Part shown: positions 43,834 to 52,559 of the stretch, piece by piece | Position numbering within the stretch: position 1 is the stretch's first letter | Layout of the letters: every line of letters begins with the position of its first letter | Source: Candidatus Vecturithrix granuli | GTDB taxonomy: Bacteria; Moduliflexota; Moduliflexia; Moduliflexales; Moduliflexaceae | DNA length: 64,000 bases | Assembly (NCBI GenBank): GCA_000739535.1 | Contig: DF820464.1 | Location: 137,281 to 201,280 of the forward strand | Reading direction: 5' to 3' | Translations under genes and position numbers: made by a program | The notes under the pieces: model-generated | The model's database searches: none | Told to the model about the DNA's origin: nothing | What the model saw: the letters and a program-made list of their open reading frames with translations, nothing else

Positions 43834-46214
43834 TTCGGGAATTTCTCGCCGAAGCAGAGGAACACTTCCTCACTTTAGAGCCGAATCTGTTGCGTTTAGA
43901 AAAAGACCCTTCCAATCGTGAACTGATCAATGAGATTTTTCTGACCACGCACAGCATGAAGGGGACAGCGGCGTATGTGGGGTTAGCCCATATCAGCAAC
44001 TTTACCCATGCGCTAGAATCGCTGCTGGAGCCGTTACGACAAGGCCGCGCGCACCCCTCGCCAGCGCTCATTGATATCCTGCTGCACGGCGTCGATATGT
44101 TAAAAGACCTGGTGCAGCATGTGGCTCAGGGCAAAACCCCTCCCGATACGTCAGAGATCGTCGCACAGTTGAATGCCTGGCAACAGGATCTGGCGCAGCA
44201 GACGCAGGGTGCCCCTTCTCAGTCGGTTACGTCGTCAGGCGCTATTCCGGAGGCCTCTGCCCATGCGCCTGACCGGCAGGTTGATCTACATGGACTTCTG
44301 CTTGAACGGGAGGATTGTGAGATTTTTGTAGAGATTAGTCGCCAACAACTCGAGTTGATGCGCCTGACGCTTGAGCACTTGCGCGCTGGTTTGCAAGAGG
44401 TCCCGCTGGATACCGAGCGGTTGCGACAGCAACTCGCGGCGATAGTCAAGGCCTTCCGAAAAATCCAATCCTCGGCGGCGATGCTGAAGGTGAAGCAACT
44501 GGATGCGGCGTTGGCCGAGCATGCTCGCGAGTTTGTGACATTGGAAACCGCGGATTCTCTCCTGACCACAGAGGAGATACACACGATTGCCCGGATGCTT
44601 CAAAGACTTGAGGCAATCATTGCTAGCGTTTCTGCCTCGAGCCCAGAAGAACCTTCTTCCCCGCCTTTACCGCCGCCAGAGGACACCGTTTCTCTGTCAC
44701 GCGCGGTGGAATGGTCACGAGGACGCTATACCTTACGCGTCGAGGCTGAGCGCGTCGACTATTTACTGAATCTGGTGGGCGAACTCGTGATCAGTCGCGC
44801 CAGGTTGGTCCAAATTGGCCGGGAACTCAAGACACTATACGAGGATCTGCGTACTGGGGACCTGATATGGCGGCAGGGATCTGCGCTACAACGCAAAAAA
44901 GAGGCGCGCCTGTTCAAACAGGTTAAAGAAAGCCTGGATGAAACCACGGTCGAGTTAGGGCGATTGACGAATCAGATGCAGGAAGCTACGATGCACATCA
45001 GGATGGTGCCAATCAGTCAGGTGGTGAGTCACTTTCCGCGCATGGTACGCGATCTGGCGAGGCAGGCTGGAAAAGAGGTGGAGATCGTGATCTCTGGCGC
45101 AGATACGGAACTGGATAAAACCATGATTGATATGATCGGAGATCCCTTAATTCATCTCATTCGCAATGCGATTGATCACGGCATCGAAACGCCGGACGAG
45201 CGCGTCAAACGAGGCAAAGCGCGCCAGGGTACGATCAAGCTTTCGGCGTCGTATGAAGGGAATCAGGTGATGATTGCGGTGCAGGATGATGGGCAGGGAC
45301 TTGATTTGGAGCGTATTAAGCAGAAAGCGGTGCAGCAGGGAGTGATTCGTGCCCGAGATGCGGAGACCTTGTCAGAGCGCGAGGCGATGGCACTGATCTT
45401 CGCGAGCGGGTTGAGTACGGTGGAGTCGGTTAGCAGTCTGTCGGGACGTGGCGTGGGACTGAACGTGGTTAAACGTTATTTGGAGAAACTCAGCGGTGCG
45501 ATTGAACTGGAATCGATTGTTGGAAAGGGCTGCGCTTTTCTGATCAAATTGCCCTTAACTCTGGCGATTATTCCGGCGCTGATGGTCAGAGTAGGCGCGG
45601 AATTGTTTGCGATTCCGCTGATGGCGGTGGAAGAAGCGATCAGGTTTGGTCCACACGATATCCACACCATCGAAGCGCAGCAGGTGATGCGGTTACGCGA
45701 CCGGATGATCCCGGTGTTTGATCTGGCGGATTTGCTGGGAAGGCCGGTGTGTGGTTCTTCCCAGAGTGGTGATGAGGCAGGTACGACGCCAATGCATTTT
45801 TCTGAAGCAGAGGGGCAAACCGATGAGCAAGCGGAAAAATATTACGGGGTGATTGTGAGCGATGGTGTACGAGAAATTGGCGTGCGGGTTGACGCCCTGT
45901 GCGGCGAGGGGGATATAGTGATCAAGTCGCTCAGGCATGACTTGTTGGCAGTGGAAGGCATTTCCGGGGCGTCGATTCGCGGCGATGGGCAAGTCTCACT
46001 CGTGATCGACACAGCGTCGCTCATCACTCTGGCGATTACCCGCGTAAAACAGCAGCACCGCGCCCGTTCCGAGGGCGATCGCCCTTTCGAAATCGGACGC
46101 GATGAGCATCATACATTCGAGGTTACGGAAGATGACCCCAGATCCGAATCTGAAGCAGAGGGATCGTGTTCAGATCCGTGCGGATGGTCAGCCAGCCGCT
46201 CAGCACGCCTGTAG
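43815..46214 (+). CDS. cheA: Chemotaxis histidine kinase CheA
   Basis: A 799-aa kinase. Hpt domain 1 has the phospho-His at 46 ('TTHSMKGTAAYVGLAHI'). A second Hpt-like helical bundle (about 155-270, 'AFRKIQSSAAMLKVKQLDAA') lacks the His. Then come a dimerisation helix pair, HATPase with N-box 'DPLIHLIRNAIDHGIE' and 'SLSGRGVGLNVVKRYLEKL', and a CheW-like domain ('VGAELFAIPLMAVEEAI'). No receiver domain is fused, unlike ChpA or FrzE, so the stand-alone CheY-like protein is the likely target. The last 45 residues are of low complexity and overlap, on the opposite strand, the 3' end of the DUF1573-like gene. SD GGAGGGGAGG. Confidence 0.93.
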   Translation: MGTEQLIREFLAEAEEHFLTLEPNLLRLEKDPSNRELINEIFLTTHSMKGTAAYVGLAHISNFTHALESLLEPLRQGRAHPSPALIDILLHGVDMLKDLVQHVAQGKTPPDTSEIVAQLNAWQQDLAQQTQGAPSQSVTSSGAIPEASAHAPDRQVDLHGLLLEREDCEIFVEISRQQLELMRLTLEHLRAGLQEVPLDTERLRQQLAAIVKAFRKIQSSAAMLKVKQLDAALAEHAREFVTLETADSLLTTEEIHTIARMLQRLEAIIASVSASSPEEPSSPPLPPPEDTVSLSRAVEWSRGRYTLRVEAERVDYLLNLVGELVISRARLVQIGRELKTLYEDLRTGDLIWRQGSALQRKKEARLFKQVKESLDETTVELGRLTNQMQEATMHIRMVPISQVVSHFPRMVRDLARQAGKEVEIVISGADTELDKTMIDMIGDPLIHLIRNAIDHGIETPDERVKRGKARQGTIKLSASYEGNQVMIAVQDDGQGLDLERIKQKAVQQGVIRARDAETLSEREAMALIFASGLSTVESVSSLSGRGVGLNVVKRYLEKLSGAIELESIVGKGCAFLIKLPLTLAIIPALMVRVGAELFAIPLMAVEEAIRFGPHDIHTIEAQQVMRLRDRMIPVFDLADLLGRPVCGSSQSGDEAGTTPMHFSEAEGQTDEQAEKYYGVIVSDGVREIGVRVDALCGEGDIVIKSLRHDLLAVEGISGASIRGDGQVSLVIDTASLITLAITRVKQQHRARSEGDRPFEIGRDEHHTFEVTEDDPRSESEAEGSCSDPCGWSASRSARL

Positions 46215-46809
46215 GAGCATCAGGCAACAATTTGCCGGTGACGGTCACCTCGCCGTTGGGAGGAATCGTCAGGGCTGAGATAGCAAGATCGACAGAGGAA
46301 TTGGATGAGTGAATCTCGCTGAGGTGCACGGGGTTGTCAGTATAGTTTTTAATCACCAATGAGGCAGACTCTGATTGTTTTGGATCGAAACGCAATAAAT
46401 TCGGTTTCGCTTCCAGATCAACCAGGACCTTCGCCGTGACAAGCAGGGTGATGACCTCATTCACTGGATCGTTCGTGTGCACCGTCACGGTGTGACGAAG
46501 GGTCTGTTGTCGGTAACCTGAACGGACAGTGACCCCGATTTTTCCCTCCCCACCGGGAGGCACTTCGTCGCCAGACAGCAACGTGGTAGTGCAGCCTCAG
46601 CCGCCTTTGGCTTGCTGAATGCGCAGCACGCTGTCGCCGGTATTCTTGAGCACAAAGGTATGCGTCAGGGTCTGGTTGGCCTGCACCTCGCCAAAATCAT
46701 AGGTTGGCCCCCCCACAATCTCCAGCCGAGGGGCAGCGTGGACACTCTGTCCTTCGCCAACCAAAAAAAATACCCACAACATCCCGATTAAAATACTTGA
46801 TTTTTTCAT
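46123..46809 (-). CDS. Candidate selenoprotein: DUF1573-like exported protein with in-frame UGA (Sec71)
   Basis: Read through one TGA (46599-46597), the frame encodes 228 aa. A signal peptide (MKKSSILIGMLW... 'VHAAP') precedes a first Ig-like DUF1573 domain ('YDFGEVQANQTLTHTFVLKN', 'GDSVLRIQQAKGG-U-GCTTTLL', 'EVPPGGEGKIGVTV') and a second beta-rich domain. The UGA falls where the family normally has the first Cys of a CGCT motif. Immediately after it the mRNA can form a SECIS-like hairpin. Both flanking frames are intact and in the same phase, with no other stop. UGA is a normal stop elsewhere here (for example the MFS and RpiR genes). A nonsense mutation or sequencing error remains possible. 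AGGAG lies upstream of ATG 46809. Function of the family: unknown, periplasmic. Confidence 0.72.
46560..46592 (-). promoter_or_regulatory. Putative bacterial SECIS element
   Basis: On the minus-strand mRNA, starting four bases after the UGA: lower stem GCACU/AGUGC (46592-46588 with 46564-46560), internal loop ACCA/A, upper stem CGUUGC/GCGACG (46583-46578 with 46571-46566, one G-U pair), apical loop UGUCUG. The loop begins 19 nt after the UGA and has G in its second position; both fit the general rules for bacterial SECIS elements. Confidence 0.62.
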
Positions 46810-47083
46810 AGATGTTTGCTACTCCTGTTTGAAAGTAATCATACCCTGGAACCCAGGCATGTTGCATTCCAGAGTGGGGGTAAAACATGCGCGTCAATAC
46901 TGTGATGAATACACGTTGATTATACGAAGAAAAAAGTCAACAGATTATGTGAAAAAATATGAATATCCAACAAAAAAATTTGTTGAAGAAACGTTTTTGA
47001 AGATGACATTTGATTGACGGAAAGACAAGAGCTGCAAAAAGGCATTTCTACTATCACAGAATTATCTTTGAAAGGAGTACGTC

Positions 47084-47338
47084 ATGATGACCGAGAAAGA
47101 AGAATTAAAAAAAGATTTGTCAGAATTAGATCGGGTTCGCTGTGAATTAATCATGGCAAATTATCGTTATGAAGAAGCGCTGGAAAAGTTTGATAAAAAA
47201 TATGGCGACGGTTTAGGTCAAAAGGCTATTCGAATTTTACGAAACCGTTTTTTGTTAAAAAAATTGATCTTGCCCCCTGAAGCCCTGGAAGATGTCACCG
47301 CAGAATTGTATGATTCACTTAAAGATAAGTCATTCTAA
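47084..47338 (+). CDS. Small charged protein of unknown function
   Basis: An 84-aa soluble, mostly helical protein ('EKEELKKDLSELDRVRCELI', then 'RNRFLLKKLILPPEALEDV'). I recognise no family. It has a strong AAAGGAG SD before ATG 47084 (a second Met follows at 47087), which supports a real gene. It precedes the deacetylase gene by 106 bases, a gap that contains a repeated GAAGCGATG word. Confidence 0.6.
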   Translation: MMTEKEELKKDLSELDRVRCELIMANYRYEEALEKFDKKYGDGLGQKAIRILRNRFLLKKLILPPEALEDVTAELYDSLKDKSF

Positions 47339-47444
47339 AGAAAAAATGTATCTTTGATTCCTGACCTGGCATGAAAATCGGAAGCGATGCAATCACTTGA
47401 AGCGATGGCATCGCTCGTTAGAATTTGTCTGGGAGATATAGCGT

Positions 47445-48620
47445 GTGAAAAAATGGAAAAAGAAGACTGTACGCTTGACATTGTTACTCATACTCATCCT
47501 ATTAGTGAGTCTGGGAGGCGTGTTGGGATCGGCTTTTTGGGAAAATACGTATCAACCACATCAGGAAATGACCCCCGTCGTATTTCCAGAGAGAACATCT
47601 CTCAGGTTCAACACAATTATTGAAAAAACTTTAGAGCGTATTGGGGAGCAGCCGCCAGAAGCATTTATTCCTCTCCGAACTTCTATTCAGCGCGAAGCGG
47701 CGACCTGGAATATGTATGAGTATCATATTCGATTAGCGCAGCCTGAGATGTTTACAACGCTTGCAGATCACCTTTCAACAGCTATTTACCGCAGCGGCGG
47801 AGAGATCTTTCAGAAATATGTCCAGTCAGAAGAACAGAAAGCAACGATCGTGATCGGTATCGGCACCTTCATCACCCATACTCTTGTTTTTACATGGCAG
47901 CCGTCAGTTACGCCTGAATCGCCAATGGTGCAACAGGAACCTTCTGTTGTAACGCCATTCAAAACCGCCATCATCATTGATGATTTAGGGTCCAACACGC
48001 AGGTCGTGTTGCGTTTACTCGACTTGAACGAAGATTTTACCTTTTCAGTATTACCTCATCTGGAATACTCTACGCAAGTCGCCTCGCTTCTCCATGAATA
48101 CCAGAAAGAAATTCTGCTCCATCTCCCGATGGAAGCCCGAGATTCCTCGGAAAACCCGGGCAAAGGCGCAATCATGTCGTATATGGAGTTAGAGCAAATT
48201 CGAGAAACCATTGAACGAAACTTACTTTCGGTACCCTTTGTCGTTGGCGTCAATAATCACATGGGATCGCGTATGACCGCGGATTCGGAAAAAATCACGA
48301 TGGTGCTGCAGCACCTTGCTCATCATCACCTGTTTTTCCTGGATAGCCGAACAACTGCGTCTTCTGTGGCGTATGATGTTGCGCAGCGCTTAGGCCTGAA
48401 ATCGGCAGTCAGAAAGGTGTTTCTGGACGCTGATGCTCACCTGAGCGTTGAAACCGTGAAAACAAGGCTGCGCGAACTCGCTGAACTCGCCGAACTCCAG
48501 CAGCCAGCTATTGCGATTGGGCATCCTAAAGAGGCCACATTTCACGCATTAGACGAGATGTTGCCAGAATTCAAACAACGCAATATTCACATTGTAAGAG
48601 TGTCGCAATTTCTCCATTAA
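47445..48620 (+). CDS. Divergent polysaccharide deacetylase (DUF610 family)
   Basis: A 391-aa protein with an N-terminal membrane anchor ('LTLLLILILLVSLGGVLGSA', about 9-28). An N-terminal domain of about 130 residues is followed by the divergent deacetylase domain from about 170: 'KTAIIIDDLGSN' (metal-site Asp pair), 'FTFSVLPHLEYS', 'EILLHLPMEARDS' and 'VGVNNHMGSRMTAD' (His region) and 'FFLDSRTTASSVAYDVA'. Family members are periplasmic and thought to act on polysaccharides; the substrate is unknown. The start is GTG 47445 with GGGAGA upstream. It is convergent with yraN, four bases apart. Confidence 0.87.
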   Translation: MKKWKKKTVRLTLLLILILLVSLGGVLGSAFWENTYQPHQEMTPVVFPERTSLRFNTIIEKTLERIGEQPPEAFIPLRTSIQREAATWNMYEYHIRLAQPEMFTTLADHLSTAIYRSGGEIFQKYVQSEEQKATIVIGIGTFITHTLVFTWQPSVTPESPMVQQEPSVVTPFKTAIIIDDLGSNTQVVLRLLDLNEDFTFSVLPHLEYSTQVASLLHEYQKEILLHLPMEARDSSENPGKGAIMSYMELEQIRETIERNLLSVPFVVGVNNHMGSRMTADSEKITMVLQHLAHHHLFFLDSRTTASSVAYDVAQRLGLKSAVRKVFLDADAHLSVETVKTRLRELAELAELQQPAIAIGHPKEATFHALDEMLPEFKQRNIHIVRVSQFLH

Positions 48621-48624
48621 ATGC

Positions 48625-48987
48625 TTAGAACGCATTTTGAATGTGATCGAGATGGTGTTCTCCAGTGTCAGGATTGAGGGTAATTCCAATCACATCGAAG
48701 CGAAATTGCGTGTTCACCAGATTGTGTTGGCTGATATAATATAGAGCAACTCGTTTGACCTGTTTTTGTTTGGACGGGGTGACAGTATTATACGCCGGAC
48801 CATACAGATTTGACGTTTGGGTTCTGACTTCGATAAACACCACAACATTCCGGTCTTTAGCAATAATATCAATTTCTCCTGCCTTACAGCGAAAATTTTT
48901 TTGGATAATCATGTAGTCATGTTGGCGCAAATACTCCTGAGCCAACCCTTCGCCTTGCTTTCCTATATCAATGCGACGTTGTGTCAT
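48625..48987 (-). CDS. YraN/UPF0102 family protein (endonuclease-like fold)
   Basis: A 120-aa protein. 'GKQGEGLAQEYLRQHDYMII', 'KNFRCKAGEIDIIAKDRNVV' and 'VFIEVRTQTSNLYG' show the PD-(D/E)xK-like core (E...D...ExR) typical of UPF0102. The biological role is not settled. ATG 48987 has AAGGAG upstream; the longer frame to 49101 lacks support. Confidence 0.9.
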   Translation of the reverse strand: MTQRRIDIGKQGEGLAQEYLRQHDYMIIQKNFRCKAGEIDIIAKDRNVVVFIEVRTQTSNLYGPAYNTVTPSKQKQVKRVALYYISQHNLVNTQFRFDVIGITLNPDTGEHHLDHIQNAF

Positions 48988-49354
48988 AAAAACTCCTTCA
49001 AGATATAAATATGGCATGATCATTTTAATGAACGTTAGAATAATCAGAAAATTTTTTTCATCACGACCGAGTTTGTCAACTTTTTCATCATCGGGTTTCA
49101 CTGATAGGCATCAGATTCTGAGTATCACTGCTTGTTTCAAGAATTATTACAACCGATTTTCCTTTTTTGTGTCTATTGGTTATGATTCCCGAAAAAACGT
49201 ATAGAGACAGTATCGCTCTTATTGGCGAGCGTGAAAAAAAGTAAGAGAATTTTCCGCTTGACTTCTTTATCGTACATTGAAATAGTATATAAGCCTTTAT
49301 CAGGATACTCATGGATGAAACAAACAAACTGATACTATAAGGAGGTACAATACT
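48988..49354. other. Divergent intergenic region, no gene seen
   Basis: An A+T-rich stretch of 367 bp between yraN and the first acyl-CoA ligase, so it should hold promoters for both. On the plus strand TTGACT (49258-49263) and TAGTAT (49283-49288) are a weak candidate with a 19-bp spacer. On the minus strand TTGACA (49079-49074) has no clear -10. Confidence 0.4.
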
Positions 49355-50860
49355 ATGACATTAGGTAAAATGCTTGAGGAAACGGCTCAGCAGTTCCCTC
49401 GCAAGTGTGCGATAAAGTTTGAAAAAAGGAAGATTTCATATAAAGAGTTAAATATCTCCGTGAACAAGGCAGCCCATGCGTTGATAGCGCTTGGGCTGAA
49501 GAAAGGAGATCGAGTCGGTATTCTCAGTGATAACTGCCCCGAATATATTATTTCCTACTTTGCTATTTTAAAATTTGGTGGGATTGCTGTCCCCATTAAC
49601 AGCTTTTTAACGGGGAATGAGGTTAAATACATCGTCAATGATTGTCAGGTCAAAGTGCTCGTGACGTCAAAAAAATTCTTACGAACGATTCAACCTGTCC
49701 TTGCGCAGATGTCATCAATTCTCAATATCATTGTAATCAATGACGTTGAGCAGAACGAGCATCTATCCTTCGAAAAATTATTGGAGTCCGATAAAGCAGA
49801 AAATATTCAGGCAGAGATTGCAGAACAGGATCTGGCGGTATTTATTTATACATCGGGCACCACTGGACATCCCAAAGGAGCGATGCTGTCACACTATAAT
49901 TTATTAATGAATGTGGTTGATGCTGTCCAGGTCTTTAAGGTAGTTCCGAAGGATAAATTTTTGCTCTTTCTTCCGATGTTCCATTCATTCACGTTCACGG
50001 TGTGCGTGCTGCTTCCTCTCAAAGTCGGATCAACAATTGTCTTGATTGGATCGGTCAAATCCCTCGATTCGATCAAAAAGGCGATTATTTTTGATCGGGT
50101 CACGTTATTTGTGGGGGTTCCGGCAGTGTACAACGTGTTAGCGAATAAACCCCTTCCCAAAATTTTGCGTTATATCAATGCGATCAGAGCCTTTGTGTCC
50201 GGGTCTGCCCCGCTGCCTGCCCCGGTGATCGACAAAATTGAACAGAAGTTCAACAGCGTTCTCTGCGAAGGATACGGGTTATCAGAAGCATCCCCGGTCG
50301 TTTCCGTCAATCCAGTTTACGGAACACGGAAAGTGGGGTCAGTTGGCCCTGCCCTGCCGAGTGTGCAGGTAAAAATTGTCGATGAGAATCTAAAAGATCT
50401 TCCCATTGGAGAGGTGGGAGAATTGGCGGTCAAAGGGCCAAATGTGATGCAGGGCTATTTCAACCTGCCTGAAGAGACCCGGAAAACCATTGTTGATGAC
50501 TGGCTTTTGACAGGCGATATTGCCAAGCTTGATGAGGAAGGATATATTTATATCGTTGACCGCAAAAAAGATATGCTCCTCGTGCGCGGTGTCAATGTTT
50601 ATCCACGAGAAATTGAGGACGTGTTATACACACATCCAAACATTGTAGAATGCGCTGTGATCGGAGTGCCTGACGAAACAAAAGGCGAGGTACCCAAAGC
50701 GTTTATTGTCGTTCGAGAGGGGGAAACGCTCTCTGAGCAAGACGTGCGAGACTTTTGTAAAGAACATCTTGCTGCATATAAACTTCCGAAATATATTGAA
50801 TTTAGAACATCACTTCCGAAGAATGCCACGCAGAAAATTATGAAGCGAGATCTTCGGTAA
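49355..50860 (+). CDS. Long-chain acyl-CoA synthetase / AMP-dependent ligase (first of pair)
   Basis: A 501-aa ANL-superfamily enzyme that activates a carboxylate with ATP to an acyl-adenylate and then a thioester. Motifs are the AMP-binding loop 'IYTSGTTGHPKGAMLSHYN' (A3), 'EGYGLSEASPVVSVNP' (A5), 'WLLTGDIAKLDEEGYIYIVD' (A7-A8 hinge) and the C-terminal catalytic Lys in 'NATQKIMKRDLR'. The usual G in 'TGKI' is replaced by TQKI. SD AAGGAGG. Its stop is about 20 bases before the second ligase. The length fits fatty acyl-CoA ligases without extra domains. Confidence 0.9.
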   Translation: MTLGKMLEETAQQFPRKCAIKFEKRKISYKELNISVNKAAHALIALGLKKGDRVGILSDNCPEYIISYFAILKFGGIAVPINSFLTGNEVKYIVNDCQVKVLVTSKKFLRTIQPVLAQMSSILNIIVINDVEQNEHLSFEKLLESDKAENIQAEIAEQDLAVFIYTSGTTGHPKGAMLSHYNLLMNVVDAVQVFKVVPKDKFLLFLPMFHSFTFTVCVLLPLKVGSTIVLIGSVKSLDSIKKAIIFDRVTLFVGVPAVYNVLANKPLPKILRYINAIRAFVSGSAPLPAPVIDKIEQKFNSVLCEGYGLSEASPVVSVNPVYGTRKVGSVGPALPSVQVKIVDENLKDLPIGEVGELAVKGPNVMQGYFNLPEETRKTIVDDWLLTGDIAKLDEEGYIYIVDRKKDMLLVRGVNVYPREIEDVLYTHPNIVECAVIGVPDETKGEVPKAFIVVREGETLSEQDVRDFCKEHLAAYKLPKYIEFRTSLPKNATQKIMKRDLR

Positions 50861-50879
50861 GTGCAGAGGTAGGCCATTG

Positions 50880-52463
50880 ATGAATTTCAGAGATCCCAGG
50901 ATGACTATTGCGAAATTGGTTGAGGATGTTGTTGCGATCTATGGCAGGAATAAATGTCTTACGTTTGAAAAGACCACCTACACCTATGAAAAGTTCAACC
51001 AAAAGATTAATCAAACTGCTCATGGGCTTCGCAATTTGGGAATTTCTCGAGGCAGTCGCATAGGGTTGTTCCTTTCAAATTGTCCGGAATATCTCTACAC
51101 GTATTTTGGAGTCATCAAACTTGGTGGAATTAATGTGCCAATCAATACGTTCCTTTCAAGTGAAGAACTGCAATTTATTCTACACGATTGTGAAATGTCT
51201 GCTGTCGTGACAGATCAGAAGTTATATGCAGTCTTAGAGCCTATTATTCCAACTCTCCCGCACTTAAAACATATCATTGTGGTTGATAAGGATATTCCAG
51301 GGACGATTCCTTTTCGCACCTTTGAAAAAGAAATACGTGAGAATCCGACCTGGGATTCTCCGACAAACAGTGATATTGCTGTCATTCACTATACCTCCGG
51401 GACAACAGGGAAGCCGAAGGGGGCTATGTTGAGCCATAAAAATTTGCTTGCGGCGATTGACGCGAATACGGATGCCATTAAAATCTCTCATCGCGATAAA
51501 ATTATTGTCTTTCTCCCTTTGTTTCATGTCTTCACATTTGTCGTCTGCATTCTGGCGACGTTGAGCTATGGGACGCGAATCATTCTGCTTGGTTCTATTC
51601 GACCATTTAAGCGCGTGATTCGCGCCATCCTGAAATATCGGATCAATATTTTGGTTGGGGTGCCTCAAGTTTTTCATGCGCTGGTCAACGCCAATATTCC
51701 CTGGTTTTTTCGGTTTATCAATCCGATTCGGGTGTGTGTCTCAGGAGGCGCTCCTTTAAACGCCGAAGTCCTTCAGGCATTCCAGCAGAAATTTAAAATC
51801 CCGCTCTTAGAAGGGTATGGCCTGTCGGAAACGTCGGGCGGGATTTGTGTCAATCCATTACATGGTCTCCAAAAACCCCTTTCGATCGGGGTACCGATCA
51901 AAGGGGTGAAGGTCAAACTTGTCGATGAAGATGATCTCGAACCCGGGCCAAATGAAGTCGGAGAGCTATTTGTCCAATCGGATAGCGTCATGGTCGGATA
52001 TTATAACCAGCCGGAAGAAACCAAAGAAGTTTTACAAAACGGCTGGCTGCGCACAGGCGATATGGCGAAAATTGACGCCGATGGCTATATTTACATTGTT
52101 GATCGGAAAAAAGATATGCTCATTGTGCGCGGCATGAATGTCTATCCTCGAGAAGTAGAAGAAGTGATCTGTAGCCATCCGAAAGTGGCAGAATGTGCGG
52201 TCATCGGGGTGCCCGATAAACAGCGTGGTGAAGTTCCGAAAGCTATTATCAGCTTAAAAGAAAATGTCACGGTCACTGAAAAAGAAATCCGGCGATTTTG
52301 TCACGAAAAAATTGCGATGTACAAAAATCCAAAGTATTTTGAATTTCGAGATGTCCTTCCGAAAACGCCGACCGGAAAAATTATGAAGAAGGTCTTAAAA
52401 CAAGAAGAATTTGAGCGTTTACGGAAAACGACTGAACAAAAACCCGTGCAACAGAGAAAATAA
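50880..52463 (+). CDS. Long-chain acyl-CoA synthetase / AMP-dependent ligase (second of pair)
   Basis: A 527-aa paralogue of the preceding gene. It has 'HYTSGTTGKPKGAMLSHKN', 'EGYGLSETSGGICVNP', 'GWLRTGDMAKIDADGYIYIV' and a canonical 'LPKTPTGKIMKKVL' catalytic Lys. The two proteins share long stretches (for example 'DRKKDMLIVRGMNVYPRE' and 'ECAVIGVPD'), so they probably arose by tandem duplication. ATG 50880 follows AGAGGTAGG; a TTG codon lies just ahead. Substrate preference of each is unknown. Confidence 0.9.
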   Translation: MNFRDPRMTIAKLVEDVVAIYGRNKCLTFEKTTYTYEKFNQKINQTAHGLRNLGISRGSRIGLFLSNCPEYLYTYFGVIKLGGINVPINTFLSSEELQFILHDCEMSAVVTDQKLYAVLEPIIPTLPHLKHIIVVDKDIPGTIPFRTFEKEIRENPTWDSPTNSDIAVIHYTSGTTGKPKGAMLSHKNLLAAIDANTDAIKISHRDKIIVFLPLFHVFTFVVCILATLSYGTRIILLGSIRPFKRVIRAILKYRINILVGVPQVFHALVNANIPWFFRFINPIRVCVSGGAPLNAEVLQAFQQKFKIPLLEGYGLSETSGGICVNPLHGLQKPLSIGVPIKGVKVKLVDEDDLEPGPNEVGELFVQSDSVMVGYYNQPEETKEVLQNGWLRTGDMAKIDADGYIYIVDRKKDMLIVRGMNVYPREVEEVICSHPKVAECAVIGVPDKQRGEVPKAIISLKENVTVTEKEIRRFCHEKIAMYKNPKYFEFRDVLPKTPTGKIMKKVLKQEEFERLRKTTEQKPVQQRK

Positions 52464-52464
52464 A

Positions 52465-52512
52465 TGCCCGATTTCATTTTTGTAGAAAATCTACTGATTA
52501 CAAAATCGGGCA
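52465..52512. terminator. Hairpin between convergent ligase and bioY genes
   Basis: TGCCCGATTT (52465-52474) pairs with AAATCGGGCA (52503-52512) and encloses a smaller GTAG/CTAC hairpin. There is no clean T tract, so termination is only likely. Next to it are direct ACGTT repeats and an ATTAACGTTAAT palindrome. Confidence 0.45.
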
Positions 52513-52559
52513 GAATACGTTATTAAACGTTATTGTACGTTCTAATATTTTGATTAACG

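Noticed and set aside
46597-46599. Reading the UGA as Gly or Trp (alternative genetic code)
   Set aside because: Several well-defined genes here end in TGA (MFS, RpiR, CheW), and no other internal in-frame TGA occurs in intact genes.
46829-47017. 62-aa plus-strand frame upstream of the candidate selenoprotein gene
   Set aside because: It starts with TTG, lacks an SD and any recognisable motif, and occupies what should be the promoter region of the minus-strand gene.
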